Positions 36,462 to 43,827 of a DNA stretch of 64,000 nucleotides are shown piece after piece. The stretch covers positions 1 to 64,000 of the IMG/VR virus record IMGVR_UViG_3300028275_000018, one strand, 5' to 3'. Within the stretch, counting starts at the first letter, position 1. Each line of letters opens with the position of its first letter. The notes beneath the pieces are model-generated. The model ran no database searches, was not told the DNA's origin, and worked only from the letters and a program-made list of their open reading frames with translations. Source of the stretch: a virus. The position numbers and the translations under genes were made by a program.

Positions 36462-36847
36462 ATTGCCCCTGCCAACCCAATGTGCCGTGCAGCCAAGGAA
36501 AAGGTTATGTCCTCTCCGAGGCAGAATACCGCGTTTGCAACGGGGAGGGCGTCACCCCAGAAGAACGCATCGCTTTCATCAAGGATTTGTGTACCGGCAA
36601 ACTGATGTGGGACAAGGAGAACAAACTGCCCAGCCTGCTCCAGCAGGGGGTCAATTTCGTTGCGGCCCTCGCTCAACATGTCGCCGGAGGTTTGCAATCA
36701 GCTGATAGCGAGACATATCAAAAGAGGATGGCAATCTGCAAAACCTGCCCCAAACTCCGGCCCGATAACCGCTGTTCAGGCTGTGGGTGCTATATGAACC
36801 TGAAGGCGTCCTGGGATGAGCAGAAGTGTCCGGACGGCAAGTGGTGA
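36458..36847 (+). CDS. Cys-rich zinc-binding phage protein
   Basis: This 129-residue protein has C-x-C and C pairs at the N-terminus (NCPCQPNVPC) and a C-terminal knuckle running CKTCPKL, then RCSGCGCYM and finally KCPDGKW. The 'CxxCP-LRPDNRCS-CGCYM-K' signature is common in small phage proteins of unknown role next to tail genes. It starts in an ATGA overlap with the previous gene. Metal binding is likely; the target is unknown. Confidence 0.65.
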   Translation: MNCPCQPNVPCSQGKGYVLSEAEYRVCNGEGVTPEERIAFIKDLCTGKLMWDKENKLPSLLQQGVNFVAALAQHVAGGLQSADSETYQKRMAICKTCPKLRPDNRCSGCGCYMNLKASWDEQKCPDGKW

Positions 36848-36877
36848 CGGTGTAATTTCTGAAGGAGGTACTAGACC

Positions 36878-37549
36878 ATGCCAGCGTCGCTTTCGTTTTA
36901 TGCAGGACAGTTTGAGGACGGCGGCACGTTCTCAACGTTCCAAATAGCCAGTCTGGCTGGCTCAGGTCTTGGTTTCTATGGCGGCGGGTTCGGTATGTCC
37001 GTACCGGTCGGCGAAGCGCAGGACAAAACCTTCATCACCAACTCGACGGGCACCAGCCAAGGCCCCGAAGCTTGGAATGTCAAATACGCCAACGCAGGAA
37101 GTGGCTTGGTGGGACGAGGCACTTCTGCCATTCCCCTCCGAGCTATACCCAACTGGCAAAGCAGCCTGAATGTGCGTTTTACCGCTGACTCGGCGGTCAA
37201 GACGCAGAATGTCAAGGCCTACATTTACGACAGAGTTTTGCCAACCAACCCCGCTTCCGGTGTAACCACTTATCTAGCCGAAATTATTCATCCCGTGACC
37301 GTGCAGGATTCAGGAAATCCAACGGGTTCGGGTTCGACAGCCTGGGAGGTCTTCACGACCGCCAACCAGGCCAATCCGGCGCAGCGTGAGCCAGTTACAT
37401 TGACCGCTTCGCCAGGAACCTCGGGACTGCGTCCGTCGGGTGCAAACACGACAGATGTGCGTCACGACTGGTATCTGGCGTTGTCGGCATCACCGGACGG
37501 GATCGGAAGCAAACAGTTCGGACTCTGGGTCCAACTGGAATACCTCTGA
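36878..37549 (+). CDS. Virion structural protein, beta-rich
   Basis: This 223-residue protein follows a strong ribosome site (GAAGGAGG). It opens SLSFYAGQFEDGGTF and is rich in Gly, Ser and Thr, with strands such as WQSSLNVRFTADS and VKAYIYDRVLP and an end segment FGLWVQLEYL. This composition fits a beta-sandwich virion protein. It is the last gene before a strong terminator, so it closes the tail block. No family was recognised. Confidence 0.6.
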   Translation: MPASLSFYAGQFEDGGTFSTFQIASLAGSGLGFYGGGFGMSVPVGEAQDKTFITNSTGTSQGPEAWNVKYANAGSGLVGRGTSAIPLRAIPNWQSSLNVRFTADSAVKTQNVKAYIYDRVLPTNPASGVTTYLAEIIHPVTVQDSGNPTGSGSTAWEVFTTANQANPAQREPVTLTASPGTSGLRPSGANTTDVRHDWYLALSASPDGIGSKQFGLWVQLEYL

Positions 37550-37573
37550 TCGATCCCCTCCTACCGCAGCGAG

Positions 37574-37606
37574 AAGACCCGCCCAAAACGGCGGGTCTTT
37601 TCGTTT
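37574..37606 (+). terminator. Intrinsic terminator closing tail block
   Basis: A perfect ten-pair stem, AAGACCCGCC with GGCGGGTCTT, encloses a six-base loop and is followed by TTTCGTTT. It separates the tail genes from the glycosyltransferase gene that follows. Confidence 0.9.
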
Positions 37607-37654
37607 AACCAAACCCTCCTTGGCGTGCATACAACCATATGACGAGGAGGATGT

Positions 37655-38692
37655 ATGGCGGAACCACTTCTGACTATCGGCATGGCGACCTACGACGACT
37701 ACGATGGGGTGTACTTCACCCTGCAAGCGTTGCGGGCCTATCACGATCTGAACGATGTCGAGTTGCTGGTGGTGGACAATCTGCCCAATGGCTGTCCCCA
37801 CACCAAGAGTGCCGCCGAATGGGCCAAGGCCCGCTACCTGCACAGGGGCCACGCTACTGGCACCTCCCTGCCGCGCCAACTGGTCTTTGAAGAGGCACAG
37901 GGCGAGTGGGTGATGTGTGTGGATAGCCATGTCTTGCTCACGCAAGGGGTTGTGTCCAAGGTCAAGGAGTTCATCCGTTCAGGCAAGGCCGGGAGGAAGA
38001 ACCTCTATCAAGGCCCGTTGTTGTACGACGACCACATCAACATGGCCACGCACTTCGACCCAGTCTGGCGCGACTCCATGTATGGCACTTGGGCGACCGA
38101 CGAAAGAGTGAAGCTCGGTGAGCCGTTCCCGATCCCCATGCAGGGCCTCGGCCAGTTCATGATGTGCAAGGAAGAGTGGCCAGGCTTCTCCACCCTATTC
38201 AGAGGCTTCGGGGGTGAGGAGGGGTATATACATGCCAAGGTCCGCAAGTTCGGCGGCGAGGCGATGTGTGTCCCCTGGATGACTTGGCTGCACCGGTTCG
38301 GCCGACCCAAGGGTGTTCCCTATCGCCTGTTTTTGGAAGACAGAATCTTCAACTATGTCGTTGGTCGCCGTGAACTCGGCCTGCCCTACGAGGATGTGGT
38401 TGAACATTTTCGTCCCAAAGTGCCCGAGGCCAACTTCAACAATGTGCTTGCGGAAGCCGAAGCTCTTGACCCAAACCAAGGTGTTTTTCCTGAACGCTTT
38501 CGCACCATCAAAACAGTTCGGCGGACCCTCCCCTGTTTCCATCGGAGCACCACTCCGATCGACACCGGGGACTGCAACTGCCCGCTCAAGTTTGTGTACA
38601 AGTGCGAACTTCACGAGAAATGCCGACCGTTCAGGGACTACGGCGATGGGATTCGCTGCTGTCAAAACTGCAACGACTACGAGGAAGTCTGA
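37655..38692 (+). CDS. GT-A glycosyltransferase (GT2-like) with Cys-rich tail
   Basis: The 345-residue protein opens LLTIGMATYDDYDGVYFTLQAL with VELLVVDN and GEWVMCVDSHVLL, the Rossmann-like nucleotide-sugar part and a DxD-like site of GT-A family 2 enzymes. A GYIHAKVRKFGGEAM acceptor-side segment follows. The last ~55 residues hold eight or more cysteines (DCNCPLKF, CELHEKC, CCQNCND), an added zinc or iron knuckle. ATG 37655 follows GAGGAGG; an ATG four bases earlier is in another frame. It probably transfers a sugar to a virion or cell-surface acceptor. It is the only glycosyltransferase on the rightward strand and starts a small operon after a terminator. Confidence 0.8.
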   Translation: MAEPLLTIGMATYDDYDGVYFTLQALRAYHDLNDVELLVVDNLPNGCPHTKSAAEWAKARYLHRGHATGTSLPRQLVFEEAQGEWVMCVDSHVLLTQGVVSKVKEFIRSGKAGRKNLYQGPLLYDDHINMATHFDPVWRDSMYGTWATDERVKLGEPFPIPMQGLGQFMMCKEEWPGFSTLFRGFGGEEGYIHAKVRKFGGEAMCVPWMTWLHRFGRPKGVPYRLFLEDRIFNYVVGRRELGLPYEDVVEHFRPKVPEANFNNVLAEAEALDPNQGVFPERFRTIKTVRRTLPCFHRSTTPIDTGDCNCPLKFVYKCELHEKCRPFRDYGDGIRCCQNCNDYEEV

Positions 38693-38928
38693 TGCGACTG
38701 GAAGACTTCCCCAAGGACATTCGAGACGCCGTGGAAATGGCGGGATGGGCGGCTGCTGACGCTTTCCTGTCGACGCTCGAAGAAAGACTGCCCTTCTGTG
38801 AGTGGGGCGGATATCAACCCGAGATTGGCCCTCTGGTTGCTGGCCTGATGCGTAACTTGCGTGGCGCCCTAGCCGGTGGGCCGATCAAAGGTGAAGTGAC
38901 TGATGAACGAACGAGGATTCAACCATGA
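38692..38928 (+). CDS. Small helical protein, unknown
   Basis: This 78-residue protein begins at the upstream TGA (TGATG). A longer frame from 38602 was rejected because it lies within the glycosyltransferase gene. It is mostly helical (FPKDIRDAVEMAGWAAADAFLSTLEERL) with a Gly-rich middle. It is not recognised. Its coupling to the glycosyltransferase may mean a shared pathway. Confidence 0.5.
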   Translation: MRLEDFPKDIRDAVEMAGWAAADAFLSTLEERLPFCEWGGYQPEIGPLVAGLMRNLRGALAGGPIKGEVTDERTRIQP

Positions 38929-39110
38929 CAGGTCCAGAAGAAATCGATATTACTCCGGCCCTCGAATCTCCGACCCCGGAGTTTACGGCCACGACAGACC
39001 AGAGCGTGTTGATCGACCCGCGAGTCTTTTTGCCGTTCCAGGTCGTCGCCCACCCCATCGATTTGGTGGTGGTCGAGACCGAGCTTCCTAGCCCGCCAGC
39101 GGCAGAATAA
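38925..39110 (+). CDS. Small acidic protein, unknown
   Basis: This 61-residue protein starts in an ATGA overlap with the previous gene. It is acidic and Pro/Thr-rich (TPALESPTPEFTAT) with one central beta stretch (VFLPFQVVAHPIDLVVVETEL). It is the last rightward gene before the strand switch. It is not recognised. Confidence 0.5.
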   Translation: MTGPEEIDITPALESPTPEFTATTDQSVLIDPRVFLPFQVVAHPIDLVVVETELPSPPAAE

Positions 39111-39140
39111 AAAAAGAGCGGGGGGCAACACACCCCCCGC
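39111..39140 (-). terminator. Intrinsic terminator of the leftward genes
   Basis: On the minus strand, GCGGGGGG pairs with CCCCCCGC around a seven-base loop and is followed by CTCTTTTTTT. No T-run follows on the plus strand, so the hairpin is a minus-strand terminator. It overlaps the end of the rightward operon and could still impede rightward polymerase. Confidence 0.8.
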
Positions 39141-39169
39141 CCCCTTCAAGGGAATCCCGCCAAGGTTCC

Positions 39170-39535
39170 CTAGTCCTTCTGTTCGCCTCGGTACCTACTC
39201 CACCCGTTGTGTGGGCCGTAGGTGCCGTTTTCCCGGTCTGGCTGGCCGTCTTTGTCCAGCTTCCGCACCGGGAACAGGCCGCTACCATCCTGGTATTGCC
39301 CGAAAGCCAGCTTCGCCCGGCATTTCGGATTGTTGCAGCAGATTTCAAAATACTCGTACTCAACCTTGCCCTTGGTCACCCGGCGAACACGGGGGGCGAT
39401 GCGATCCTCACCGCAGGCACCGCAACGATGATCCCCGAAAACCTCGTGGGTGGCGGCAATTTGACGGAACAGTTCTTTGACATCGGTGGCATCAATTTCA
39501 ATCGTGCCGTGCGCTGTCGGGATGTGGGCTTTCAT
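39170..39535 (-). CDS. Zinc-ribbon protein, possible recombination partner
   Basis: This 121-residue protein has CGACGED near residue 38 and a CCNNPKC near residue 67, a four-cysteine zinc ribbon. The C-terminus is GTYGPHNGWSRYRG, a Gly/aromatic tail common in phage DNA-metabolism proteins. It follows the putative annealing protein by two bases and has GGAG ahead of its ATG. It ends the leftward transcript. DNA or RNA binding is inferred; no function is certain. Confidence 0.6.
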   Translation of the reverse strand: MKAHIPTAHGTIEIDATDVKELFRQIAATHEVFGDHRCGACGEDRIAPRVRRVTKGKVEYEYFEICCNNPKCRAKLAFGQYQDGSGLFPVRKLDKDGQPDRENGTYGPHNGWSRYRGEQKD

Positions 39536-39537
39536 GG

Positions 39538-40389
39538 TTACTCCGTGGTCTTGTTGCTGTTTTTCCAGCTAGCATCGTACCCCTTGAATTTGGGGTCGAT
39601 TTTAGCTCTGTCCCTCTGAAGCTCGTTCAGATGCGCAATGATGAGTACGGCAGACTTGTGGGGGATATCCTCCAGCTTGCCGTTCCACTTGAATGATTTG
39701 GATGATCCCAGGTAGGCGTCGATGTTGATATCGTTGCGTTCACACAGGGTCTTGATGAAGGAATGCTGCATCTCGGTGGACTTGCCGCCGTTGCTCAAAT
39801 CCACATCGTGGAACAGGGCCGAAGGCTCCTCGGCGGTCAGCACCCGACGCAGACGCAAAGCCTTGCGCAAGGCCCGCCCCTCGGCGCGTGTTTCAGCCAT
39901 CGCCGTGGCGAACTTGGAGAACATCCCGTCGGTGTTGCCCGAGTTGACATCGGCCGCAGCGGTGAAAGTCACCTCCCGGTCGGTGTGGATGGAATGGTAG
40001 GTGTAGCTGAATTCAGCCACAGCCGTCATGCCGTTGTCGGGAGCGGGGGACTGGACGATCCGCACAGTCGATTTCAGGGTCGGCCCCAAAACCAACTCTG
40101 CTACCCGGCGCAGGCCATCGCAGGTCGGACGGCCTTCAGGGGACAGTTCGTCTGGGGACAGTTTGGACAACACATACTCGGTCCAGTCCGGGTCGGTCGG
40201 ACAGTGTTCCTTGTACAGATCAGCATCGAAGTTGGGCTTGTCCACCACTTCCTGGCCAACCTGGGTTACCAGAACATCGCTGTTGAACTGGATGCCGTCC
40301 TCGACCACCACAGGGGTGTCCAGAGAGACCGTGTCCAGAACGCTTTCGCCGTCCAAATCCGCAACGGAAACGGGTTTCTTCTTAGCCAT
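39538..40389 (-). CDS. Hypothetical protein, possible ssDNA-annealing recombinase
   Basis: The start chosen (MAKKKPVS) follows GAGGTGGCGGTCG and gives 283 residues; an in-frame ATG 21 bases upstream lacks a better site. The middle has a beta segment (GMTAVAEFSYTYHSIHTDREVTFTA) and a helix with MAETRAEGRALRKALRL, which resembles a helix in ERF/Rad52-type annealing proteins. This likeness is weak. The C-terminal half is charged (DIPHKSAVLIIAHLNELQRDR). It overlaps the previous gene by 8 nt. A recombination role is an inference from this likeness and from the nuclease next to it. Confidence 0.4.
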   Translation of the reverse strand: MAKKKPVSVADLDGESVLDTVSLDTPVVVEDGIQFNSDVLVTQVGQEVVDKPNFDADLYKEHCPTDPDWTEYVLSKLSPDELSPEGRPTCDGLRRVAELVLGPTLKSTVRIVQSPAPDNGMTAVAEFSYTYHSIHTDREVTFTAAADVNSGNTDGMFSKFATAMAETRAEGRALRKALRLRRVLTAEEPSALFHDVDLSNGGKSTEMQHSFIKTLCERNDINIDAYLGSSKSFKWNGKLEDIPHKSAVLIIAHLNELQRDRAKIDPKFKGYDASWKNSNKTTE

Positions 40390-41164
40390 CGACCGCCACC
40401 TCAATCTCATGATATGACCCCACCCCGGGGTCGGTCTTCGCCAATTCTATGATGCTCAACAACTTTTGTAAAGTGTGCTTCATACGAATTTCAGAAGGAC
40501 TTCCCTTAGTGTCTTTGATAATGATCACTAGGAAATTACTTCCGACGAGCATCCCTACCTTCTTCGCATCAGAGGCTGCTCTTTTTTCATAATAATCATC
40601 CCCCCAGATCGGTTTGTAGTGGGAAGGACCGTTGACTTCGATCGCTATCCCCTTGAAGGAACCCACTTTACGGCTAACAACCATGTCGATATGCTGGCGA
40701 TCCAGCTGGACATGAAAATCCACCGGATACCTGGCCTGGGTCAGACCGCGGATCAGGTACTTTTCCAAACGGCTACCGGTGTCAGCGGCGACACGCACAG
40801 CGTCCAGGGCTTTTTTCTGCAAGGATTCCCGACGCCCTTCGTCCATGGTCTCCCATTGCTTTTTGGAGATTTCCGAGCGGCGCTTCCGTTCCTCCTCCGA
40901 CATCGACCCCCACTGCTCGGCCATCCTCTCGCCAATCTGGGCCTTGCGCTCAGGAGACAGTTTCTTGCCCTTGGTCGGGTGTTCCTGGCGACCCTGCTCC
41001 AGGGCGACCAACTGGGCTTCCGAGCGGCTGCGGACGGGGATGCCGAACTTGTTCAGTGCCCGACGAACCCGGTTGGGGTAAGTCCCAAGCTCCTCGGCAA
41101 TCTCGTGGGTTGACCGTTGCTTGTTGACGTATTCTTCCACGAGATACTCGTAGGTCATGGACAT
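40382..41164 (-). CDS. Free-standing endonuclease, NUMOD3-like plus PD-(D/E)XK-like domain
   Basis: This 260-residue protein has an N-terminal helix-turn-helix (STHEIAEELGTYPNRVRRAL), a NUMOD3-like basic stretch (TKGKKLSPERKAQIGERM, then EERKRRSEISKKQW), and a C-terminal nuclease-like fold. In that fold IDMVVSRK, IAIEVNGPSHY and LVGSNFLVIII give the D...E-x-N pattern of Vsr/PD-(D/E)XK-type endonucleases. This combination is typical of homing endonucleases. GAGAGG precedes the ATG. It could be a selfish mobile nuclease or have been recruited for recombination. Confidence 0.6.
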   Translation of the reverse strand: MSMTYEYLVEEYVNKQRSTHEIAEELGTYPNRVRRALNKFGIPVRSRSEAQLVALEQGRQEHPTKGKKLSPERKAQIGERMAEQWGSMSEEERKRRSEISKKQWETMDEGRRESLQKKALDAVRVAADTGSRLEKYLIRGLTQARYPVDFHVQLDRQHIDMVVSRKVGSFKGIAIEVNGPSHYKPIWGDDYYEKRAASDAKKVGMLVGSNFLVIIIKDTKGSPSEIRMKHTLQKLLSIIELAKTDPGVGSYHEIEVAVDG

Positions 41165-41607
41165 AGCAGCCTCTCAATCTGATCTGCGCTGAAATCTTCG
41201 ACGATATGGTTCACGGTTTTTCCCCAGGTGTTTTCAAGAATGCGCCTGTGGTGGCTTGATCTTGCGACTAGGGGGGTTGCTGTGTACATGGGATGCAAGT
41301 CTCGCCAGGCAAACGACTCGCCATTGAGCCATTCCATGTCCCAGGCATAAAACCAGAGTTCCCGCTTGATTGGCGAACTCACGGCCAAAGCCAAGCTTGA
41401 AAGTGTCGTGACAATGAGTGGTCCCGGTTGTGTGTAGGCGTAGGCGGCGTCAAAGACTGGAAAATGGGGTCTGGAAGGCGGCGACCCCTTGTCTTCCACA
41501 AAGACATGGACTTCATGGCCCTTGCGCACGAGTTCGTTGCCACAATGGACGAGAGCCAGGGCTTGGTGGGACGAAGCCAATGTCGGGACAAGGAATTGGA
41601 CTTTCAT
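41155..41607 (-). CDS. Short glycosyltransferase-like protein (GT-B N-terminal half)
   Basis: This 150-residue protein starts in an ATGA overlap with the upstream gene; longer frames were rejected. It opens MKVQFLVPTLASSHQALAL, then VRKGHEVHVFVED, which is the acceptor-domain Rossmann opening of GT4/GT-B enzymes. It ends after LENTWGKTVNHIVEDFS, so the nucleotide-sugar (donor) domain is absent. It may be a truncated enzyme, a regulator or a partner of another transferase in the cluster. Function is unproven. Confidence 0.5.
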   Translation of the reverse strand: MKVQFLVPTLASSHQALALVHCGNELVRKGHEVHVFVEDKGSPPSRPHFPVFDAAYAYTQPGPLIVTTLSSLALAVSSPIKRELWFYAWDMEWLNGESFAWRDLHPMYTATPLVARSSHHRRILENTWGKTVNHIVEDFSADQIERLLCP

Positions 41608-42338
41608 GGCTTCAGCGCAGCCCTCAGGCCTGCCCCTTGATAGCTGATCTGGAAAGGCAGCTTCTCCACGCCGACCATGCTTGAAATCGACGCGTGCCAT
41701 TCTGGGGAGGCAAGACAAAACAGCGTATTGTCGCCACACCAGACGCAACCCCAGGCACCATGCATTCTGGCGTCGGCGTAAGCGCGGATGATCTCTGCCG
41801 GAGCCTCCTCGCGGATGAGTTTCCAGGATTGCTCCAGCACATCCCCGGCCTTTTCCCAGTCGCCCGCAGCCATGTTCTTGACCAGCATGCCTGCCATGAT
41901 CGTCAGGCTGGTGGCGTGTCTGGGATCATATGGTCTTTGCCACTCGTTTGCGTTGCCGTCCACGCGCAGCAGAATGCCGTTTTTCTCCAGCCCTTCGCCA
42001 AAGGGCAAGACAAACGGGCCGTTCACACCGATGCTGTCCTTGGCCAGAGAAACCAACCCGCCAGCCCGCGCACAGATTTCATCGATGCTTTCGGATATGT
42101 CCACCTTGCCGGGATACCACCCGTCATCCTGCAAGATTTTTGTCGAGAGGTTGCAGGACAAATCCTGGCTGAGATGCGCGTCCGGGAAGTCCTGGAAACA
42201 TTGAACCCGTTCCTTGTGTCGAACCGCCCAGACGCCGGATCGGAGAGCCACCTTGATGGTGTGAATCTCACCGTTGACGACACCGCATTGATCGGTGCCC
42301 ACCAAGGTCAACACATAGGGCGAAAATGCGATTCTCAT
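41604..42338 (-). CDS. GHMP-kinase-like protein, degenerate
   Basis: This 244-residue protein starts in an ATGA overlap. The opening (MRIAFSPYVLTLVGTDQ) and the closing segment MHGAWGCVWCGDN-TLFCLASPEWH follow the first and last blocks of sugar kinases of the GHMP type (for example heptose or arabinose kinases), but the central ATP loop with GLGSS is not present. It may be a derived sugar kinase, a binding protein, or only similar by chance. Its place among glycan genes is consistent with a sugar-related role. Confidence 0.35.
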   Translation of the reverse strand: MRIAFSPYVLTLVGTDQCGVVNGEIHTIKVALRSGVWAVRHKERVQCFQDFPDAHLSQDLSCNLSTKILQDDGWYPGKVDISESIDEICARAGGLVSLAKDSIGVNGPFVLPFGEGLEKNGILLRVDGNANEWQRPYDPRHATSLTIMAGMLVKNMAAGDWEKAGDVLEQSWKLIREEAPAEIIRAYADARMHGAWGCVWCGDNTLFCLASPEWHASISSMVGVEKLPFQISYQGAGLRAALKP

Positions 42339-42541
42339 TTTGACCAGCTCCCGCGCCCCATGGTTAGGTTTTTTGTGGCCTTCACATCCTTGTTGGTGAA
42401 TTCCCAGATTTCTCCGGACTCGTAAAGGATGACCGCAAACAACTTTTCTGTCTCCGGCCCGTAGTCTGTGACAAGCCAGACGCGCCCTTTACCCTTTGGG
42501 GTTTCCACTTCCAGAGACTGTTTTGGCTCAAGAATAAACAT
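42335..42541 (-). CDS. Small conserved-looking protein, unknown
   Basis: This 68-residue protein is beta-rich, with KGKGRVWLVTDYGPETEKLFAVILYESGEIWEF. It ends TKNLTMGRGSW. It overlaps the preceding gene by 14 nt and starts at an ATG 12 bases after GAGGATC. It overlaps the next gene in ATGA. It is not recognised. The pattern suggests a small OB-like or SH3-like barrel. Confidence 0.45.
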   Translation of the reverse strand: MFILEPKQSLEVETPKGKGRVWLVTDYGPETEKLFAVILYESGEIWEFTNKDVKATKNLTMGRGSWSK

Positions 42542-43217
42542 TTTCGTATGTGATCCTCGAGTCTCGCTGACAGAGTTGGATATAGAGTTCTTTGTCTTCC
42601 GACCATTCTTTGCCGGTCCAAAACTGAAAGCCTTCGTGGTTTGACTTGTAGAGACTGGCATTCTCGTAACCTCCCATGACGTAATACCAGCGGCAGCCGT
42701 TTGACCGGGCAAGCGTGGCTTCGACATATGTACTAACCGAGCCAAGGGAGAGCTTGGGGTCGGCGTAGTCCCAGGCGAACTGGAGACCGACAAAGGAGCG
42801 GGGATAACTCAGATAGGCCAGGAAGGCGACCGCCCTGCCGTCTGCCTTGTAAGTCAGCCAGGAAAACTCCCGGTTTTCTGCCAATTCGGCGAACACATGC
42901 CCGCTGTCAAACTGGTGGTGGGCCAGATAGCCAGACACGATACGCCCGTAGTCATCCTCGTTGGGCTTTTCCTCGTGCCAGCTGACGGTCTTGATGGCCT
43001 TGCGAAAGCTTTTCTCGACCGTGCGCCCGAAGGTCATGCGCTCCAGATCGTAACGGACGGAGCGGGCCGGGAACCACTTGCCAGCCCACGGCAGGAATCC
43101 CGCCTCCAGCATCTGGTCGTGAGATTCCCACTCCCGGACAACCCAGCAGGGGGCGTGAATGAGATCGTGCTGGGTGATCTTGCCCCAGCCCTCGACATGG
43201 TCAAACTCGATCTTCAT
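42528..43217 (-). CDS. Ate/Bpt-like aminoacyl-transferase fold (GNAT-type)
   Basis: This 229-residue protein matches the order of bacterial leucyl/arginyl-tRNA-protein transferases. An N-part with MLEAGFLPWAGKWFPARS and FGRTVEKSFRKAIK corresponds to the Ate N-terminal region. A C-part with GRAVAFLAYLSY, DPKLSLGSVSTYVEATLA, CRWYYVMGGYEN and LYKSNHEGFQFW corresponds to the Ate C-terminal GNAT fold. The N-terminal CxxC pair of canonical enzymes is missing. The family moves an amino acid from tRNA to a protein N-terminus; here it could act on another acceptor. The start overlaps the previous gene by 17 nt. The assignment is from motif order only. Confidence 0.55.
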   Translation of the reverse strand: MKIEFDHVEGWGKITQHDLIHAPCWVVREWESHDQMLEAGFLPWAGKWFPARSVRYDLERMTFGRTVEKSFRKAIKTVSWHEEKPNEDDYGRIVSGYLAHHQFDSGHVFAELAENREFSWLTYKADGRAVAFLAYLSYPRSFVGLQFAWDYADPKLSLGSVSTYVEATLARSNGCRWYYVMGGYENASLYKSNHEGFQFWTGKEWSEDKELYIQLCQRDSRITYENVYS

Positions 43218-43827
43218 CGGGAGGAAAACAAGGGGTGTCGGTGCTGGACAGGATGGGGATGTCTTCAGGAAGAGCCTGGCCAAGCGACACAGGTGGTCCG
43301 TCCATCAGAAAAACCTGAGCGTCGACAAAAGGAAGGTCAGCCACGCCACCCAGCGATTCTGCCTTACCGACCACGCAGTAAGGAAGCTGGTCAACCTGAA
43401 CCTCCTGGATCTGATGCGGCATCTTCAGGCAGTTTTGGCGGTAACCTTCCGGGAACCAGTAGCTGTACGGGTCATATTCCAGCAGCATGCCATCTGTCTT
43501 GTAGACGCACGCCCTGCCGGATGTGGCCGACTCAAGGGCTGAAAAAGCCTCGCCGGTCATCAGCAGGCGATGACTCATGAAGACAGGATGTTCGGACTTG
43601 GCGAGGTGGGCAACGGCCAAATAGCCGGCTGTCCCTTCCGGACACAATCCGATTTTCCAGAAGAAACGCGAGCTGAACGCCTTGAGTATTGGCAGCACCT
43701 CTCTGGGTTTGCCGTCCCACGGCACGATGACTTCCGTGTCAGGCGAGGGTCGATAGGCCGCAACCATGGACAGGCATCGGCACAACACATCCAGATTGTG
43801 TGGCTTGTCAAGGATGAGACTCAGCAT
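43201..43827 (-). CDS. Glycosyltransferase-like protein of unknown activity
   Basis: This 208-residue protein begins MLSLILDKPHNLDVLCRCL and has SPDTEVIVPWDGK, the rhythm of a GT-A N-terminal Rossmann half. A DxD site is not evident. The C-terminal half has YWFPEGYRQNC, DQLPYCVVGKAESLGG and DAQVFLMDGP. Overlaps of 7 nt upstream and 17 nt downstream place it in the glycan cluster. It could be an inactive or divergent transferase. Confidence 0.45.
   Translation of the reverse strand: MLSLILDKPHNLDVLCRCLSMVAAYRPSPDTEVIVPWDGKPREVLPILKAFSSRFFWKIGLCPEGTAGYLAVAHLAKSEHPVFMSHRLLMTGEAFSALESATSGRACVYKTDGMLLEYDPYSYWFPEGYRQNCLKMPHQIQEVQVDQLPYCVVGKAESLGGVADLPFVDAQVFLMDGPPVSLGQALPEDIPILSSTDTPCFPPDEDRV

Noticed and set aside
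42528-43283. Longer start for the Ate-like gene
   Set aside because: The added residues lie inside the preceding gene and are out of register with the family's beginning.
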